DNA of 50,127 nucleotides from Byssothecium circinans (GCA_010015675.1 ML976999.1:473284-523410); one strand, 5' to 3'; counted from the stretch's first letter, positions 20,553-32,499 are shown. Notes: generated by a model not told the origin, from the letters alone. A program made the numbers and translations.

Positions 20553-21281
20553 TCAATCCCAATATGGACCTATATACTTGACTGCTACGCCCAAAGTGCC
20601 CATGAATCGCAGATTCGTGCTGCTAAAGCAAAAGTAATCTTCCGACGATTGACCTCGAATGTGGATCACTGGACGGTCGGCATTGAGGATATGTTGAACG
20701 GCCTGCTGTACGAACTTTACCGCAGCCCTCTCGGGCACGTGGTAGTCAACCCCGATCGCGCGGAATATGCCCTTGGTCTTGCTCAATTCCATTGCGGCCT
20801 CCATTGCGGCCTCGATGGACGCAGTGTTTACCCTCCCGCAGTCCCTCTCCCACAAGGACCATACCGCCTCCATTGAGACCTCGAGGACGACCTCAAGGAC
20901 GCGAATGAGTGCTTTGTAGTTTCTCATGGTCGTCCTGATCTCTCGCGTCAAGATCATTGGTGGTTGTTCAATAATCTCCTCTCGCACGATACTGTTGATA
21001 ATCTTATACGCTTCCTCGCGGACTTGGCGGCACGTCGACAGAATAGATGTTGGGACAGAGCGAACCACGAGGGAAACCTGTTTATTCATCCACATCATCT
21101 CCAAGCCCACGGCCGGAACACCGATGTGATGCATTTTAACCTCGCACTCGAGGCGCTCGTATACCATGAGTCGAATTTCTTGGGGAAGGGCCATGAACGG
21201 GAACGGTTTGTTGCGGTTCATTGTGTGTTGGGTGCGGTGCGGCGTGGATAGGTTGATCTGTGATGAGTCCAGCTGCGACAT
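20553..21281 (-). CDS. 2EXR / F-box-like domain protein
   Basis: 242 aa, ATG at 21281; an alternative start is M21 (MNRNKPFPF). The motif FMALPQEIRLMVYERLE at about 29-45 is the start of the 2EXR/F-box-like fold common in ascomycete hypothetical proteins (consensus F..LP.EIR..VYE.L). A second typical block is STCRQVREEAYKIINS (about 82-97). A clear promoter lies upstream, with TATAAG on the minus strand at about 21470-21476 followed by CT-rich sequence. The product may end early: the next frame holds about 60 protein-like residues. Function unknown; F-box-like proteins may be SCF adaptors, but no partner is visible. Confidence 0.7.
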   Translation of the reverse strand: MSQLDSSQINLSTPHRTQHTMNRNKPFPFMALPQEIRLMVYERLECEVKMHHIGVPAVGLEMMWMNKQVSLVVRSVPTSILSTCRQVREEAYKIINSIVREEIIEQPPMILTREIRTTMRNYKALIRVLEVVLEVSMEAVWSLWERDCGRVNTASIEAAMEAAMELSKTKGIFRAIGVDYHVPERAAVKFVQQAVQHILNADRPVIHIRGQSSEDYFCFSSTNLRFMGTLGVAVKYIGPYWD

Positions 21282-21477
21282 AATATCGAGGGGACGGGAG
21301 TGGGTCTGAGCTGCAGCTTCGCTCTGGATAGCCAGTTGCGAGTTGTTAGAGCGAGAGAAGGACTGAGCTAGTGTTGTGTTTTTTGGTTGTATGTTGTGGG
21401 TTGAGGACTTGAAAGGTGGTAGGATGTTGGGGAAGGAAATGATACTTGCAGTCTCAATGATGAGGCAGGCTTATATG

Positions 21478-22600
21478 CCCCCGCTGGCGGTGCATTGATT
21501 AAGCACACAGTGTGCTGTGGCGAATGCGCCTAGTCCCAATTGGGAAATGCCTAGCACTAGCGGGTGAAGCACGTGACAGATGATGTAACTATTCTTTACT
21601 CACCCAACATTGTAAAGCCTCGACATTATAGTTTATTTACTACGAGACGTATGGTCTGAAAGTCCCCTACTGTGTACAGGTTTCCGTACCATTTCCAGAT
21701 TTCTTTCAAGACAGTGAGCAAATCGACTAATGCTATACAAGCTGGAGATCTCAATTGCCTCAGCGGCTTAGAGAAGTATATCTACTTGTATATGTATAGG
21801 TATTTACGGTATAAACATCGTGTGTCACTACGGCAAGCTTTACATCTTCGCTCCGATTCCCGGAGATCGAAATTGGAATCGTTTAGATGTCAAATAGCAG
21901 GGTGTTGTCGATATAGCTGCTGACTTCTGGGTCGGACTCCAATAGTTATCGCAAAGGAAAGAATTTCAGAATCTTCCAGTCTTTCCATACTCCGCGTTCG
22001 CTAACGGATCTTTCAGCACGCATGGTGAAGCGAAGCGTACGTCGAAAACCTTATTATTTGGGGACACCCTCAGCTGACATCGTAGAGACCTCCTGATTTG
22101 TTACAGCGTCCAAAATCGTTTGCTCTCATTCAGACTTACTTACTGCTTTAACGTGGCGAGGTTCGAAAGGGAGGCATTGCTGTCCGCTCACCTAGATAAA
22201 ACAAACTTTGGCATGAAAATCCTACCAAGAGCGAAGACAGTTCAACTTAACAAATCAATACACCAGGCTTGCATATGATAGGAGTAATGTCTTAGCAACC
22301 AGACGCAGTGGAAGCATATGCGTCCACAATACAAACAGCCTGCTGGCCCTGCGGTATAGGCTAGGAACGTGGGAAAGGTTCTTTTAAAGCAAAGCCGAGC
22401 AATCGACGGTCATCTGTACACTCGGCATTAGTAGCGCTTCTGGTAGCCAACACTTAGGTCAAGATCAGGGAGTCTCTGTAAAATCCAAAGAAGATCCAGA
22501 TCATGGTGGTCTTTATCAGTCAGTGATATTTCAATTTTCTTGTTAATTCCCGATATCACCATCAGCCAGACGGAAAGGTGAAGCCGGAAAATTATCGCCG
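21478..22600. other. Gene-poor stretch upstream of the repeat array
   Basis: No gene is supported. The plus frame at 21672-21923 is short and lacks domain features. The plus frame 22578-22958 overlaps the first repeat unit and is probably random. Confidence 0.4.
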
Positions 22601-25600
22601 CGAAGGCATACGAATAATTGATAGCGACTTTGATAATCTGTATAACTGCTTCCTGTGTAAAGAGAAGAAGTTCGTAGGGAAGGAGGCGATATTTATAGTC
22701 TGTGAACGAGAGTCCGGTATGAAGATGATCCGTTCAACCCCATCTATTCTTCTATCCGACCAAACTGGCGAGGTTAGTGATGGTGGAAATCACCGTCTCT
22801 TAAATGTGTCGAATTTCAACCAAAATCTACATCCTCCGACCGCAACATTCGCTCTCGCATATGAGTTCAATCTAACACTCTTTGGTTTTCACTTCAGCTT
22901 CCCCATCACCCGTCTACTCCTCCGACACACTTCTCTCCATCAGTTTTTGCGCAGATAGTTTTTCAACCAAGCTCACTCGCAACAACAAGCATCAAGTCAG
23001 GGTCATTCTCCTTTAGTGTTGCCGATTGGCTGACTCTGTGTGAAGATCAAGAACACTGCACGACGAGATGGTATTTTTATTCACAAGGACCGTCGACATG
23101 ACCCATGCGCGAAGCTATTTCCAATTTGCCAGTTTACTTACTATGCGACTTTTGCTTAACTTTGTAAGAATGACAATCGTCGCTACCTTTTGAGGACCCT
23201 TGAGCTTCTTCGAAACGCTGTTTATATTCGCTCCTCACTACATGTCGCAGTGAGCAGAGTGGACAGTACGCAGTGGAAAAGATTGTGGGATTGAACTGAG
23301 GTTGTACTATCTAGGAGCTACAGAAGGTATAGGTGCGCAGGCATAAATAACGCTAGTCCTAGACAGGTGTAGTACTCTCAGAAAGGTGAGTAGCACTCAA
23401 GCAAGGGTAGGAGTAACCATCTCATAGGGTAAGAGCCATAAACCGTGACACTACAGGACCCCCATGGTTTACTGAGGAGGTGGTCTCTGGTTCTAGCTTC
23501 AACTCCTTACACCTTTTTCCATTGGCCACTGACTGTGCTCGCTTTCGGTAAATAAGATCGCGCGCAACGAAGCACATGGCAAGTCTGTTTTCAATGCTTG
23601 GCCCGACTTATCAAGCGCATAGTGCGTGCGGAGAGAGAAGGCTAGAAAGAAAGTAATGGGTTATTTATACCCAAGTGAAGGAATTAGGATCGTAAGCAAC
23701 ACTAATGCGGCACAGAACATGAACATGGAATCGATGTGATACCGACGATAGTCATCTCCACTCTCTCTTTCCACAACTGCCTCCCCTTCGTCGTCTTTCC
23801 ATGACACACTCAATTTTTCATTCCTTCATCTCCACTGCCGCTGCCCAAAACCAACTCATTCATACGTCGGGACAGTTTTTGTTATGGCAAGAACAGAACA
23901 CGCGCAAAAGTCCACATGGAATTTCCAACTTGCTGCTTTAGTCACAGTTCGCCAACCGCACTGCAAGTAAGGTGGGGATCGGAAGATAAAAGGAAAAGAG
24001 ATCTTAAATACTTGATCCTAGGAAATACGGCGAGGATTGGGGACCGTTTGGAAACCAGGGAGCATTTGCTGGAGGGGTGTGATGAGGTGATGATCTTCTC
24101 CATCTCTTCCCTCGACTCTCCCCCATGATTATCCACTCTCAATCTCCGAGACGAGACGTCTAAGCCTTTCAAACCAGACGCTCAATCATTAGAGCGAAGG
24201 ACGCTTTTCTTTAGTACAAAACCACATTAAGACCATGCATTCAGTTTTTAGTAGAAGCGAGGTCATTGTGGACATGTGTAAAGAGAACAGGATAGAAATG
24301 AGGAAAGTGGTTCTTTTATACGCTAGCGGCTGCAGGAATGGGATTAGTTGAAGGTACTGTGATGCTTGCGATAAAGTCTCGAACTCCCTGTCAGCCCAGA
24401 AATCCGTAGTAATGATGCCGAGCACCACCATCATCTCCCCCCTTCATCCAACACCTCAACTATCATGCCCAAGCCTCCGTTCCTCATAAAGCTTCATGTC
24501 TACAATTTCAGCAACCCCACCCTCGCACGTACGTTTCTCACGCCTCCCTGCTTCAAACTTCCCCGGCAAGAAACTGCCCATGGAACAAGTCGAGAGGGAC
24601 TTTTAGATACCATGATAAACGGCAGTTAGCGCGCTGCCGAGCACATGTCCAGCATGTATACTGATTTTGGAGACCACTGCTCAACTGTGTATCTCGCGCG
24701 TGTGGAGAAAGAAAGGGAGGGCAGACAAGAGGGAAGTGGGGCTTTTTATATGTCCGCGCCATGAGCAACGGTAACTTTAGCGAGGCACAGATACTTCCAA
24801 TTCTGATTGAAGAAGGGTGAGGCCGGTGGCGAGCACTATCATCGCATACCAATCATGTGAATTCCTGTCCCTGGTCGTGTTCTTCGTTCCCAACGTTGCA
24901 TCACACAGATCCTCCCCGTTCCCCACGCCGAAATATCGTCCGCAGTCGCACTTTTCACCACTATCGTACAATCCCGCCACACCCTCCACCCAAGCGAGAA
25001 ACCTCATTGGCTGGCCGATAAGGCTCTTTTGTACGCCCGGAGCCCCCGACAACAGACAGAGAACATTTATTTGCTTGTATCTTTTTTATAGGAGACACCA
25101 CTTAGACGCCTGTTCCGCGTGCGTCGAAGAGAAGAAAATGATGTGAAGGGAGAGTTGAGAGTTTTATACCCACACCACCAGCGCAAAGAAGCCGTGACCT
25201 CGTAAGTTTCGAGACTAGAGAATTGGCCATGGTGAAATCTGGGCATGACGGTGATCTTCTTCATCATCATCATCACTGCGCACCCCTCTTACTTCTAAAC
25301 TCCTAATCCCTTTGCAGCTCCCCGTCCCTTCGATTCACTAGCCCAACTTCTCCATAGGCGCCCACCTGTCGTTTTTTCCACCGCACCCATCGATCTCATC
25401 ACCCTCCTTTCTGTCATGGTAATCTTCCTCGTCCATGTCCCCACTCTCCGCACTCCCCCCAAGCCACCAGACTCATACGCCGAAGATACTTACCTTTTTA
25501 GCGGCATGCGCAGTACATCACCCTCCCAGAACATGGTCTAGTTCTCCCTATGCTTTGAAGATTTTTCCCCCTTGCGTGTGTGTGGAGAAAGAGCACGATA

Positions 25601-26005
25601 GTGGGTGGAGAAGTGGCTTTTATATCTGAGTCTCACAAGGATACTGAAAATATGGATGAAAAGGTTGCGTGTTTCCAACCGACGACCGAGTACTAAATGG
25701 CAACGATGATGACCATCCCCACCGCCGCCATATTCGCCATGTACACTTCATTTCCAAATTTGAAGTACGACCTCTCCCTCCTCCAGTTCCCTTTCCTCGC
25801 GAAACATGTCTTCTCCTACCCCATCGTCCAGCCCCTGAAAAGAAAAGAAAAAAAAGAGTTAGCTTCAGATCTCTCCCCAAACGAAACCGAAAACCCGCCA
25901 TAACAGCCTCCAGATGCAGGTTTTCTCACGCACCACAGTGCCTTTGGGAAGCATACCATTCCCCGTGTGTAGAAGGAAAGGAGAAGAAGGTGAGGAAGAT
26001 GCGGG

Positions 26006-26345
26006 GGTTTTATACCCTTGCACCCGCCGCCGCGGTGTGCGAGCTTAAGCGTCAAGTGTTGGGGTTGAGGGTATTCAGAGATCTAACTATAGAAGCTACC
26101 ATCACTGAGGGGCTTGGCGATGTTGACGCTGCTCATCACCACCACCTTTGTGCCACCATCGCCATCGCTTCACTACTCCTTCCCCCGCTCCAATCTGTCC
26201 CCCTCCCCCCCGACATACCCAACACACCCTGCCAATACCAAGTATTCCAGTCCCCAAATCCCATCAAGCAAATCCTCTCCCATAGATTGTCGAGGCGAAG
26301 AGACGTTTTTCGTACATCCCTCCACGCCCCCCACTCCAACGCCGC
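26006..26345. repeat. Tandem duplicate, copy A
   Basis: Shares long stretches with copy B at 26453-26745, including GTGTGCGAGCTTAAGCGTCA, ACCACCTTTGTGCCACCA and CCAATACCAAGTATTCCAGT in the same order. Differences include small indels, so the duplication is older than the last few mutations but younger than the rest of the array. Confidence 0.8.
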
Positions 26346-26452
26346 CACCGAACGCTCCAGCTGCACACGCACCTCGAGAGTGTTCGCCGCGGCTTTTTAG
26401 TCAAAGGAGCGCCTCGGGAAGTGGGCGGAGGAAGGAAGTAGCAGGAGAGCGC

Positions 26453-26745
26453 GGTTTTATACCCTCACACCCGCCGCTGCGGTGTGCGAGCTTAAGCGTC
26501 AAGTGTATTAGAGATCCATCCATAGAGGCTACCGTCACTGAGGGGTTTGCTGTTGTTGACGCTACTCATTACTACCACCTTTGTGCCACCACCTCCCATA
26601 TTCCTTCCCCCTCCTCCCCGACACACCCTACCAATACCAAGTATTCCAGTCCCCCCGGTCTACCCAGTCCCCCCAGGAAACCTCCCCCATGTACCGTAAG
26701 AGAGAAGTTTTTAGAACATCCCTCCACGCACTCTCACGCACTCTA
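26453..26745. repeat. Tandem duplicate, copy B
   Basis: Second copy of the unit at 26006-26345, offset by about 447 bp at the TATA box. The shared blocks keep the same order with shortened spacers. Confidence 0.8.
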
Positions 26746-27258
26746 CTCCAGCCGACCATCAAGTGCAATTCTTTTACGTTTTAGTCAAAAACACCACTGT
26801 GCACCGCGCCTGTGTACGTGTGTGGAGGGAGGAAGGAGGTGGGTTTATATACCTCATCCTCTGGCCACTAATCCGCATTCGAACATCTGAGCATCCGAGC
26901 ATGTTCGAAGCGTCAAGGATCCAGTGAATAATCTAAACGCTGGAGGAAGGCTGAGAATAATGGTGGCGATGGTGGTGATGGCGGTGGCGCTGGTACTCAC
27001 CACCCCTTCCCCCCCCCCTCCCCCCCTTCGATACCAACATATCCATCTTGTGAGCAAGACGCGATCACATCACGAACACCTGTGTTGACTTTCAATTCCG
27101 CGATGAGAACATGTGACCGCACTATACGGTTTTTTAGTCCAGGAGACTTTGAGGTGAAGGCAGGAGCTGTGTAGGAAAGGGAAGTAGGAAGACGGAGGGA
27201 AGGAAGGAGGCGATTTATAAACTGCAGATGGAATGGGCAGGGAGAGCGTGGTGGAATG

Positions 27259-27260
<2 letters not shown>

Positions 27261-27299
<39 letters not shown>
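27261..27299. repeat. (CTGTTG)6 microsatellite
   Basis: Six perfect CTGTTG units plus CTG. On the minus strand it would encode a Gln run, but no supported gene covers it. Confidence 0.9.
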
Positions 27300-27399
27300 A
27301 TCATCACGGAGCGGAAATACCATTCAGTTCATAGGATGGGGGATGTGGCAGAAGCGATCAAGCCCAACAACAGCACCGCATATATCCCCGCCTCTATTC

Positions 27400-28027
27400 T
27401 TATTCTTTCCACTCCCCTTCCCCCCTTCCCACCGCACCCCCGGACCCCTCCACGCCCTCCCCCACCCCAGCAAGCCTCTCCAAAGCCGCCCCCTCGGCCC
27501 TCAACCCCACCCACTCGCCCTTCCTCTGCGCCCCCAACCCCTCATAGAACTTCAAACTCGCCTCGTTCCAATCCAAACAACTCCACTCCAGCCTCTTCCC
27601 CCCGATCCTTATTACCTCGCTCGCACACGCCTGGATCAGCGCTTTCCCGTACCCTCTGTTGCGGAACTCGGGCTTCACGAAGAGGTCCTCGAGGTACACG
27701 CCCGGGACGCCCGTCCAGGTGCTGTAGTTGTAGAAGTAGAGCGCCATGCCGGCGACCGTGTTGGCGGCGTCGGGCGCGGTGATGAGGAAGGTGCGCGCGT
27801 AGCCGGGCGTGAAGGTCGAGGTCGTGGGGTCGTGGAAGGCGAGGGTTTGGGAGAGGAGGGCGGGGGTTGCGTGGACGGAGGAGCTGGCTTTTTCGTAGGC
27901 GGCGAGGGCATGGATTAGGGAGAAGATTGTTTCGACGTCTGGCGTGGGTTAGGTGGTGATGGTGGGTGGGAGGGGGGTGCGTACCGTCGCGTGTTGCGTG
28001 TCGGATTGTTGCGCCGTCGGATGCCAT
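27400..28027 (-). CDS. GNAT-family N-acetyltransferase (diamine/spermidine acetyltransferase-like)
   Basis: Two exons, 28027-27985 and 27938-27400, with a 46-nt intron (GTACGC...CCAG) between RDD and VETIF. Product 193 aa. The N-terminal IRHATRDDVETIFSLIHALA is the usual start of the SSAT-like GNAT group. Motif B/A region: GVYLEDLFVKPEFRNRG then YGKALIQACA (acetyl-CoA pyrophosphate loop R-N-R-G-Y-G at about 121-126). DWNEASLKFYEGLGA completes the fold. The last 30 residues are Gly/Glu-rich and probably disordered. A polyamine or small-amine substrate is likely from the family, not proven. Its promoter has the same layout as the units of the nearby array (AATAAACACC, CT-rich, ACACACA). Confidence 0.88.
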
Positions 28028-28313
28028 TGTGGTGGGTTTGTGTGTGCTGTTTGGATTGGGGTGTTGAGAAGGAAGGGTGGTGTTTATTGCGAGTGCGCCC
28101 TACATATCATAGTAGATGGAACGGCAGAATCGCGGAGTTGGCATCGGACTAAAGCGCCTCACCGCCGGAGCGAACTGCTTCTGCCTCGAACCTCGACACT
28201 CCGCATTGTTTCGACTTCTCTCGTTGCGACTTGTGGAACTTGACTATCTCTACGCGAACTGGATTGTCGAAGGCGAGGTAGTCGACGTAAAAGTGGACTG
28301 GTGTGCACTTATT

Positions 28314-29489
28314 TTACGGTGGAGTCGGCGTGTTTTCGTTTGCGTTGTCGGGGTTCCGCTGCCGTCGAAATATCTTTCCTGCATCGTCTACACCAGCGAA
28401 CAGTGAAGATGCAACAGGGGCGTAATAGCGGTGCGCGCTCATGCGATGCAGACCACGGCCCCAGGTAGCATTCCACTTATTCCGCTCCTCGTCCCAATCG
28501 AGCTTGCAGCAGTAGGAAAACAACTTGGTGTACAGACGCTTCATAAAACGCGTATTGAGGGTATGCGTGCGGTTGGAGCCAAGAGGCCGGTCAGCTCTAC
28601 TCGGCTTGTTCATGGCGATGGCTTCGTTGACGAGGGCGGTGAAGGCAGCGTCTTCGGCCACGGGAGCGAGGTTGTGCTGGACGGCGGGCGTTCGTCGCTT
28701 CACAAAGCCGAAATGCTTCGTGCCTTCTATCATGGCTTTGATGGCATCCCACTCCTCGTTCGGCAGCGGCGGGAGGAGGTGGCTCATGGTGTCGGCGTAC
28801 CATCTGCGGACGTTGTTGCGGGCGCGCCTGACGGGCATGGGACGGTGCCAGACGTTGTGGATGGGGGTTTTGAGGTAGGGGGTCTTGATGCTGCGGTTCA
28901 GGGTGATGCCCGCGGCATGCTGCGTCTTGAGGACCGTCTTGAGGCGCGGGAAGCGGTCGGAGATCTCAATGTGGTAGTGGGTGGCAGCGGGCGTCTTTTT
29001 CCTGGGGGCGTCGAAGAAGGAGAGGAAGCGGTCGTTGCTGTAGTAGAGCTTCTGCAGCGGCGCGGGCTCTTCCTCTCCATTCCCTGCGGCCGCATCTGGC
29101 GTGAGCAGCTTTTCTTGCAGGGCATATTTCCGCCTGCCCAGTCTGCCGTATGTGAAGAGTAATATCTTCTCCAGACACTGCGCTTCCCCCACCGTCGCCC
29201 GTCTCAAGTAGTTCAAGCCCTTCTGCCCCTTGCGCTGCATCGCCCGCGTCCGCGCTTTAATGATGTCTTCATGGCGGCGTCTAGACGATCTCTGCGTATA
29301 TCTCTCGATTGCCTGGGCTTCTCTGCTGTGGTTGGCATTCTTCACTGGCTGGTAGGCGCGGAAGCGGCTCACGATGTAGCGGCGGAAGTAAGTACGGGCG
29401 TTGGCATCGGGCAGGTAGGAGGCTTCGCGGAGGAGCGCGCGCAGGAGATGGACAGACTCTAACTGCGAGGCCGTCTGCATCACCGACAT
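28314..29489 (-). CDS. LYR-motif (Complex1_LYR) protein, probably mitochondrial
   Basis: 391 aa, single exon, ATG at 29489. The N-terminus (LLRALLREASYLPDANARTY, then FRRYIVSRFR) fits the LYR fold, whose members bind mitochondrial acyl carrier protein and help assemble respiratory complexes, Fe-S proteins or mitoribosomes. The rest is basic and aromatic-rich (RRRHEDIIKARTRAMQRKGQ; WDEERNKWNATWGRGLHRMS), suggestive of RNA or ribosome contact; this is inference. It is divergent from the Mbp1-like gene with 323 bp between starts. Confidence 0.75.
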   Translation of the reverse strand: MSVMQTASQLESVHLLRALLREASYLPDANARTYFRRYIVSRFRAYQPVKNANHSREAQAIERYTQRSSRRRHEDIIKARTRAMQRKGQKGLNYLRRATVGEAQCLEKILLFTYGRLGRRKYALQEKLLTPDAAAGNGEEEPAPLQKLYYSNDRFLSFFDAPRKKTPAATHYHIEISDRFPRLKTVLKTQHAAGITLNRSIKTPYLKTPIHNVWHRPMPVRRARNNVRRWYADTMSHLLPPLPNEEWDAIKAMIEGTKHFGFVKRRTPAVQHNLAPVAEDAAFTALVNEAIAMNKPSRADRPLGSNRTHTLNTRFMKRLYTKLFSYCCKLDWDEERNKWNATWGRGLHRMSAHRYYAPVASSLFAGVDDAGKIFRRQRNPDNANENTPTPP

Positions 29490-29812
29490 TCACTGAAGCA
29501 ATGAAGGTGAATGAAGAATGAAATAGTTGAGCGATGAATATCAACGATGCAGGGATAGAGATAGATTGAATCCGCGTTTGATTGGCCGGCGCTACCCGCG
29601 GGCGACAACGCGCACACGCTCCCACGCGCCTCACGCTGTCTGTGCCTCTCCACCACTGCGACTCCCCGCGACACACACTGACGACCAACGCCAGCTCACA
29701 TGACTGGCGCCTAGGAGCACGAGAGACAAATACATCACATTCGCTGCCGTCGACGTTTCCGCTCTCTCCAGGCCATCCCCCATCTTCCCCATCCCCCATG
29801 CGCTGACCGGAC
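29490..29812. promoter_or_regulatory. Divergent promoter, LYR protein / Mbp1-like factor
   Basis: GC-rich 323-bp gap. It contains two ACGCG cores (about 29609 and 29623), which are partial matches to the MluI cell-cycle box bound by Mbp1-type factors. Autoregulation is therefore possible but not shown. Confidence 0.4.
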
Positions 29813-32499
29813 ATGCACGTCGCGCGCTCCCAGCTCTCGTCCTCGTTCCCCGCCGGCTCGCCGTCGCAGCAAACCATGTACCAAAACTCCATGTCCAACG
29901 CCATGTCGGCCTCCATGTCCAATTCCATGACAACCCCCATATCAAACTCCATGTCCGCCCTGTCGCCGCACCAGATGATGCAGGCCCCGCACTTCAACCG
30001 CTCCTTCTCTGACGCCAATTCCTTCCCCCAGCCCCAGATGGAGAAGCCGCAGATCTACACGGCCGTCTACTCGGGCGTGTCCGTCTACGAGATGGAGGTC
30101 AACCGCGTCGCCGTCATGCGCCGCCGCTCCGACGGCTGGCTCAACGCGACCCAGATCCTCAAGGTCGCCGGTGTCGACAAGGGCAAGCGCACAAAGGTGC
30201 TCGAGAAGGAGATCCTGACGGGCGAGCACGAAAAGGTCCAGGGCGGCTACGGCAAGTACCAGGGCACGTGGATCAACTACCGCCGGGGCCGCGAGTTCTG
30301 TCGCCAGTACGGCGTCGAGGATATCCTGCGACCGCTGCTGGACTACGACATCAGCGCCGACGGGAATGCGGGCCAGGGCATCGAGACACCGACCAAAGAG
30401 CAGGCCATGGCCGCTAATAGGAAGCGCTTCTACACCCAGAGCATGGACGGCCGCCAGAACAGCCAGAGCGTCGGCGGCACCTTCTTCTCCAACATCTCCT
30501 CCACCGCCACGAGTGCACTCCAGGCCATGAACAAGGTCGCGCGACTAAACTCACCCGCCCCGCGCCCAGGAAGCGCCTCGCAGGGCCGCAGATCCATGGG
30601 ACGCCCGTCGCAGGGTCCAATTGGCAGCCAAGACTCCTTCCGCGCCAGCAGCCAGCAGAGCGTGCACAGTCTGGCATCCGAGAGGAGTTTTGGGCACATA
30701 AACGGCCATCCAGACTCCGCATACGGCACCGGCATGGACGATATCCAGGAGCCGCCGCGGAAGCGAATGCGCCCGTCACAGGAAGACTCCTTTTCACGTC
30801 CCAATGGGGGCGAAGTCAACATGATTACAGTAATGGATCCCGGCTCACCGACAGAACCAAATGACTCCTTCTATCAAGCTGGTCCACGCTTGAACACCGG
30901 AGATGGAGATGTTCCGACCGCACACCCACCTCTTCCGCCGCCCACTGAAAAAGTGGCCGAGGAGAAGCAGGCCCTCCTAACCGATCTCTTCGCGGACCAG
31001 TCACGGACCGACTTCACCAATCATCCCGCCATACTGCACCTTTCAGGCACAGATCTAGACATGCCCATAGACAATGTGTCGAACACGGCATTACATTGGG
31101 CAGCAACTCTAGCCCGCGTGTCGCTCATGCGTCTTCTAGTGTCAAAAGGCGCAAACATGTTTAGAGGCAATGCTGCAGGACAAACACCTTTGATGAGCGC
31201 CGTCTCAGTTAACAACAGTCTGGATCACAGCTGCTTTCCCGAAACACTGGAAATCCTCGCACCGCTCATCGAACTCCGCGACGCCCAAGGCCGAACCATC
31301 CTCCATCACATCGCAGTCACGTGTGCTATCAAAGGACGAGCCGCCTCGAGCAAATACTATCTCGAAGCTCTTTTGGAGTATCTCGTACGCAGCAACATCG
31401 GCAACAGCCAGTCGAGCTCCTACGAAGGCAACGGCAACTACCCGAAACCCATCGGGCTGATGCGATTCATGCAGGAGATGGTCAACGCCCGGGACAAAGC
31501 CGGCAACACCGCTCTGAACCTGGCAGCCAGGATAGGCAACAGAAACATCATCTCACAGCTAATGGAGGTCCAAGCGGATCCTTCAATACCGAACCACAAA
31601 GGCACCCGGCCGCTCGACTTTGGCGTGGGCAACGATGCAGATGTGGATGTCCCGATTGCGGCCAGCAGCCCCAGCAAAGGCAAAGCACCGCTGAGCAAGG
31701 TCGAAGAGACGAGCCGGGAGATCCAGCCTCGTAAGTATTATCTATATAACCACGCTCCCTACTTACCCATCCAGTGATGAGCGGCATCCTCCAAAGCGCA
31801 AGCATGCAATTCACGCAAGAAGCCCGCCTCAAGCAAGACACCATCGACCAAACCAACGAAACCATCTCGCACCTCTCCAACCTCCAAAAGACGGAGCAAC
31901 AGAAACTGGAAACGCTCCGAACACGCCTGCGCCTCCGACAAGACCGCACCAAGCGCATACAGAACCTGCGCCGATGGGTCGAGCTCCAGCGCAAAAACCT
32001 CGCCGTAAGCACAAACACCGATCTCCGCGAAAAACGACAGGTCGGCCACGCAGATATAGAAGGCGCCAACATTGCACTCTCGTCCAGCCATCTCCCGCCC
32101 CAGGTCCTCGCCGCATCTCAACACCTGATCCGCAAGTCCTCCGATGGACCCGCCTACCTCTCCACCCCCTTACCCATCGACACATCTTTCCTAACGCAAC
32201 AACACGCGGCGTCCATATCCAATCTACCGTCCGTAGCTATGCTCCGCCACCGCCTCGAAGTCTACACGCAGAACAACCACAGTTTAGCGGAGCGCAGTCG
32301 CATGCTCAAAGAGAAAGACGGGCAGCTGGAGGTCATGTATCGCAAAGTTGTCAGTTTGTGTACAAAGGTCGATGAGGATAAGGTGGATGGCGTGCTGGCG
32401 GGGTTGGTGCAGGCGCTGGATAGCGATCCGCTTGATGGCGTCGAGGTCGGGAGGGTGAGGGAGTTTCTGAGGAAGGTGGAGGGTGTGGATGGGCAATAG
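29813..32499 (+). CDS. MBP1: Mbp1/Res-type APSES transcription factor with ankyrin repeats
   Basis: Two exons, 29813-31730 and 31775-32499; the 44-nt intron joins EIQP to LMSGILQ. Product 880 aa. An N-terminal Met/Ser/Asn-rich region (about 20-60, MSNSM-type repeats) precedes the APSES/KilA-N DNA-binding domain at 81-180. Key stretches are VYEMEVNRVAVMRRRSDGWL, LNATQILKVAG and KVQGGYGKYQGTWI. A basic nuclear signal PRKRMR lies at 315-320. Ankyrin repeats span about 410-620 (TALHWAATLARV, GRTILHHIAV, GNTALNLAARIGN). A coiled coil follows at about 655-720. This is the layout of the MBF subunit that drives G1/S genes with Swi6. The Met-rich N-terminus is unusual. Single-copy conserved gene, high confidence. 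Confidence 0.92.

Larger units (their letters stand above)
22600..27230 (-). repeat. Array of about ten diverged, mostly ~0.4-kb units, each with a minus-strand TATA box and pyrimidine tract
   Basis: On the minus strand a TATAAA box is followed by 30-50 nt of C/T-rich sequence and in most units an ACACA, CACACG or similar end. It recurs with the box at 22692, 23664, 24314, 24744, 25162, 25618, 26008, 26455, 26844 and 27214. Spacings of the last eight are 430, 418, 456, 390, 447, 389 and 370. Seven of these eight (all but 26008) then carry a TAAAA-containing motif, usually CTAAAA, 60-140 nt further on, and the interior is C/G-rich. Units at 26008 and 26455 are clear sequence duplicates; others share only the architecture. 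Frames through the array are short or cross unit borders, so I call no protein. It may be a set of small transcription units or decayed gene copies. Confidence 0.6.

Noticed and set aside
23200..23240. Extra TTTATA at about 23217 as an eleventh array unit
   Set aside because: It lacks the C/T-rich tract and ACACA end on the minus strand.
25669..26890. Long plus-strand frames (243 and 258 codons) across the repeat array
   Set aside because: Pro/Ser/His-rich translations that cross the borders of duplicated units and follow from the C-rich sequence; no domains.
28431..29162. 243-codon plus frame opposite the LYR gene
   Set aside because: Antisense shadow; the minus strand has the recognisable LYR fold.
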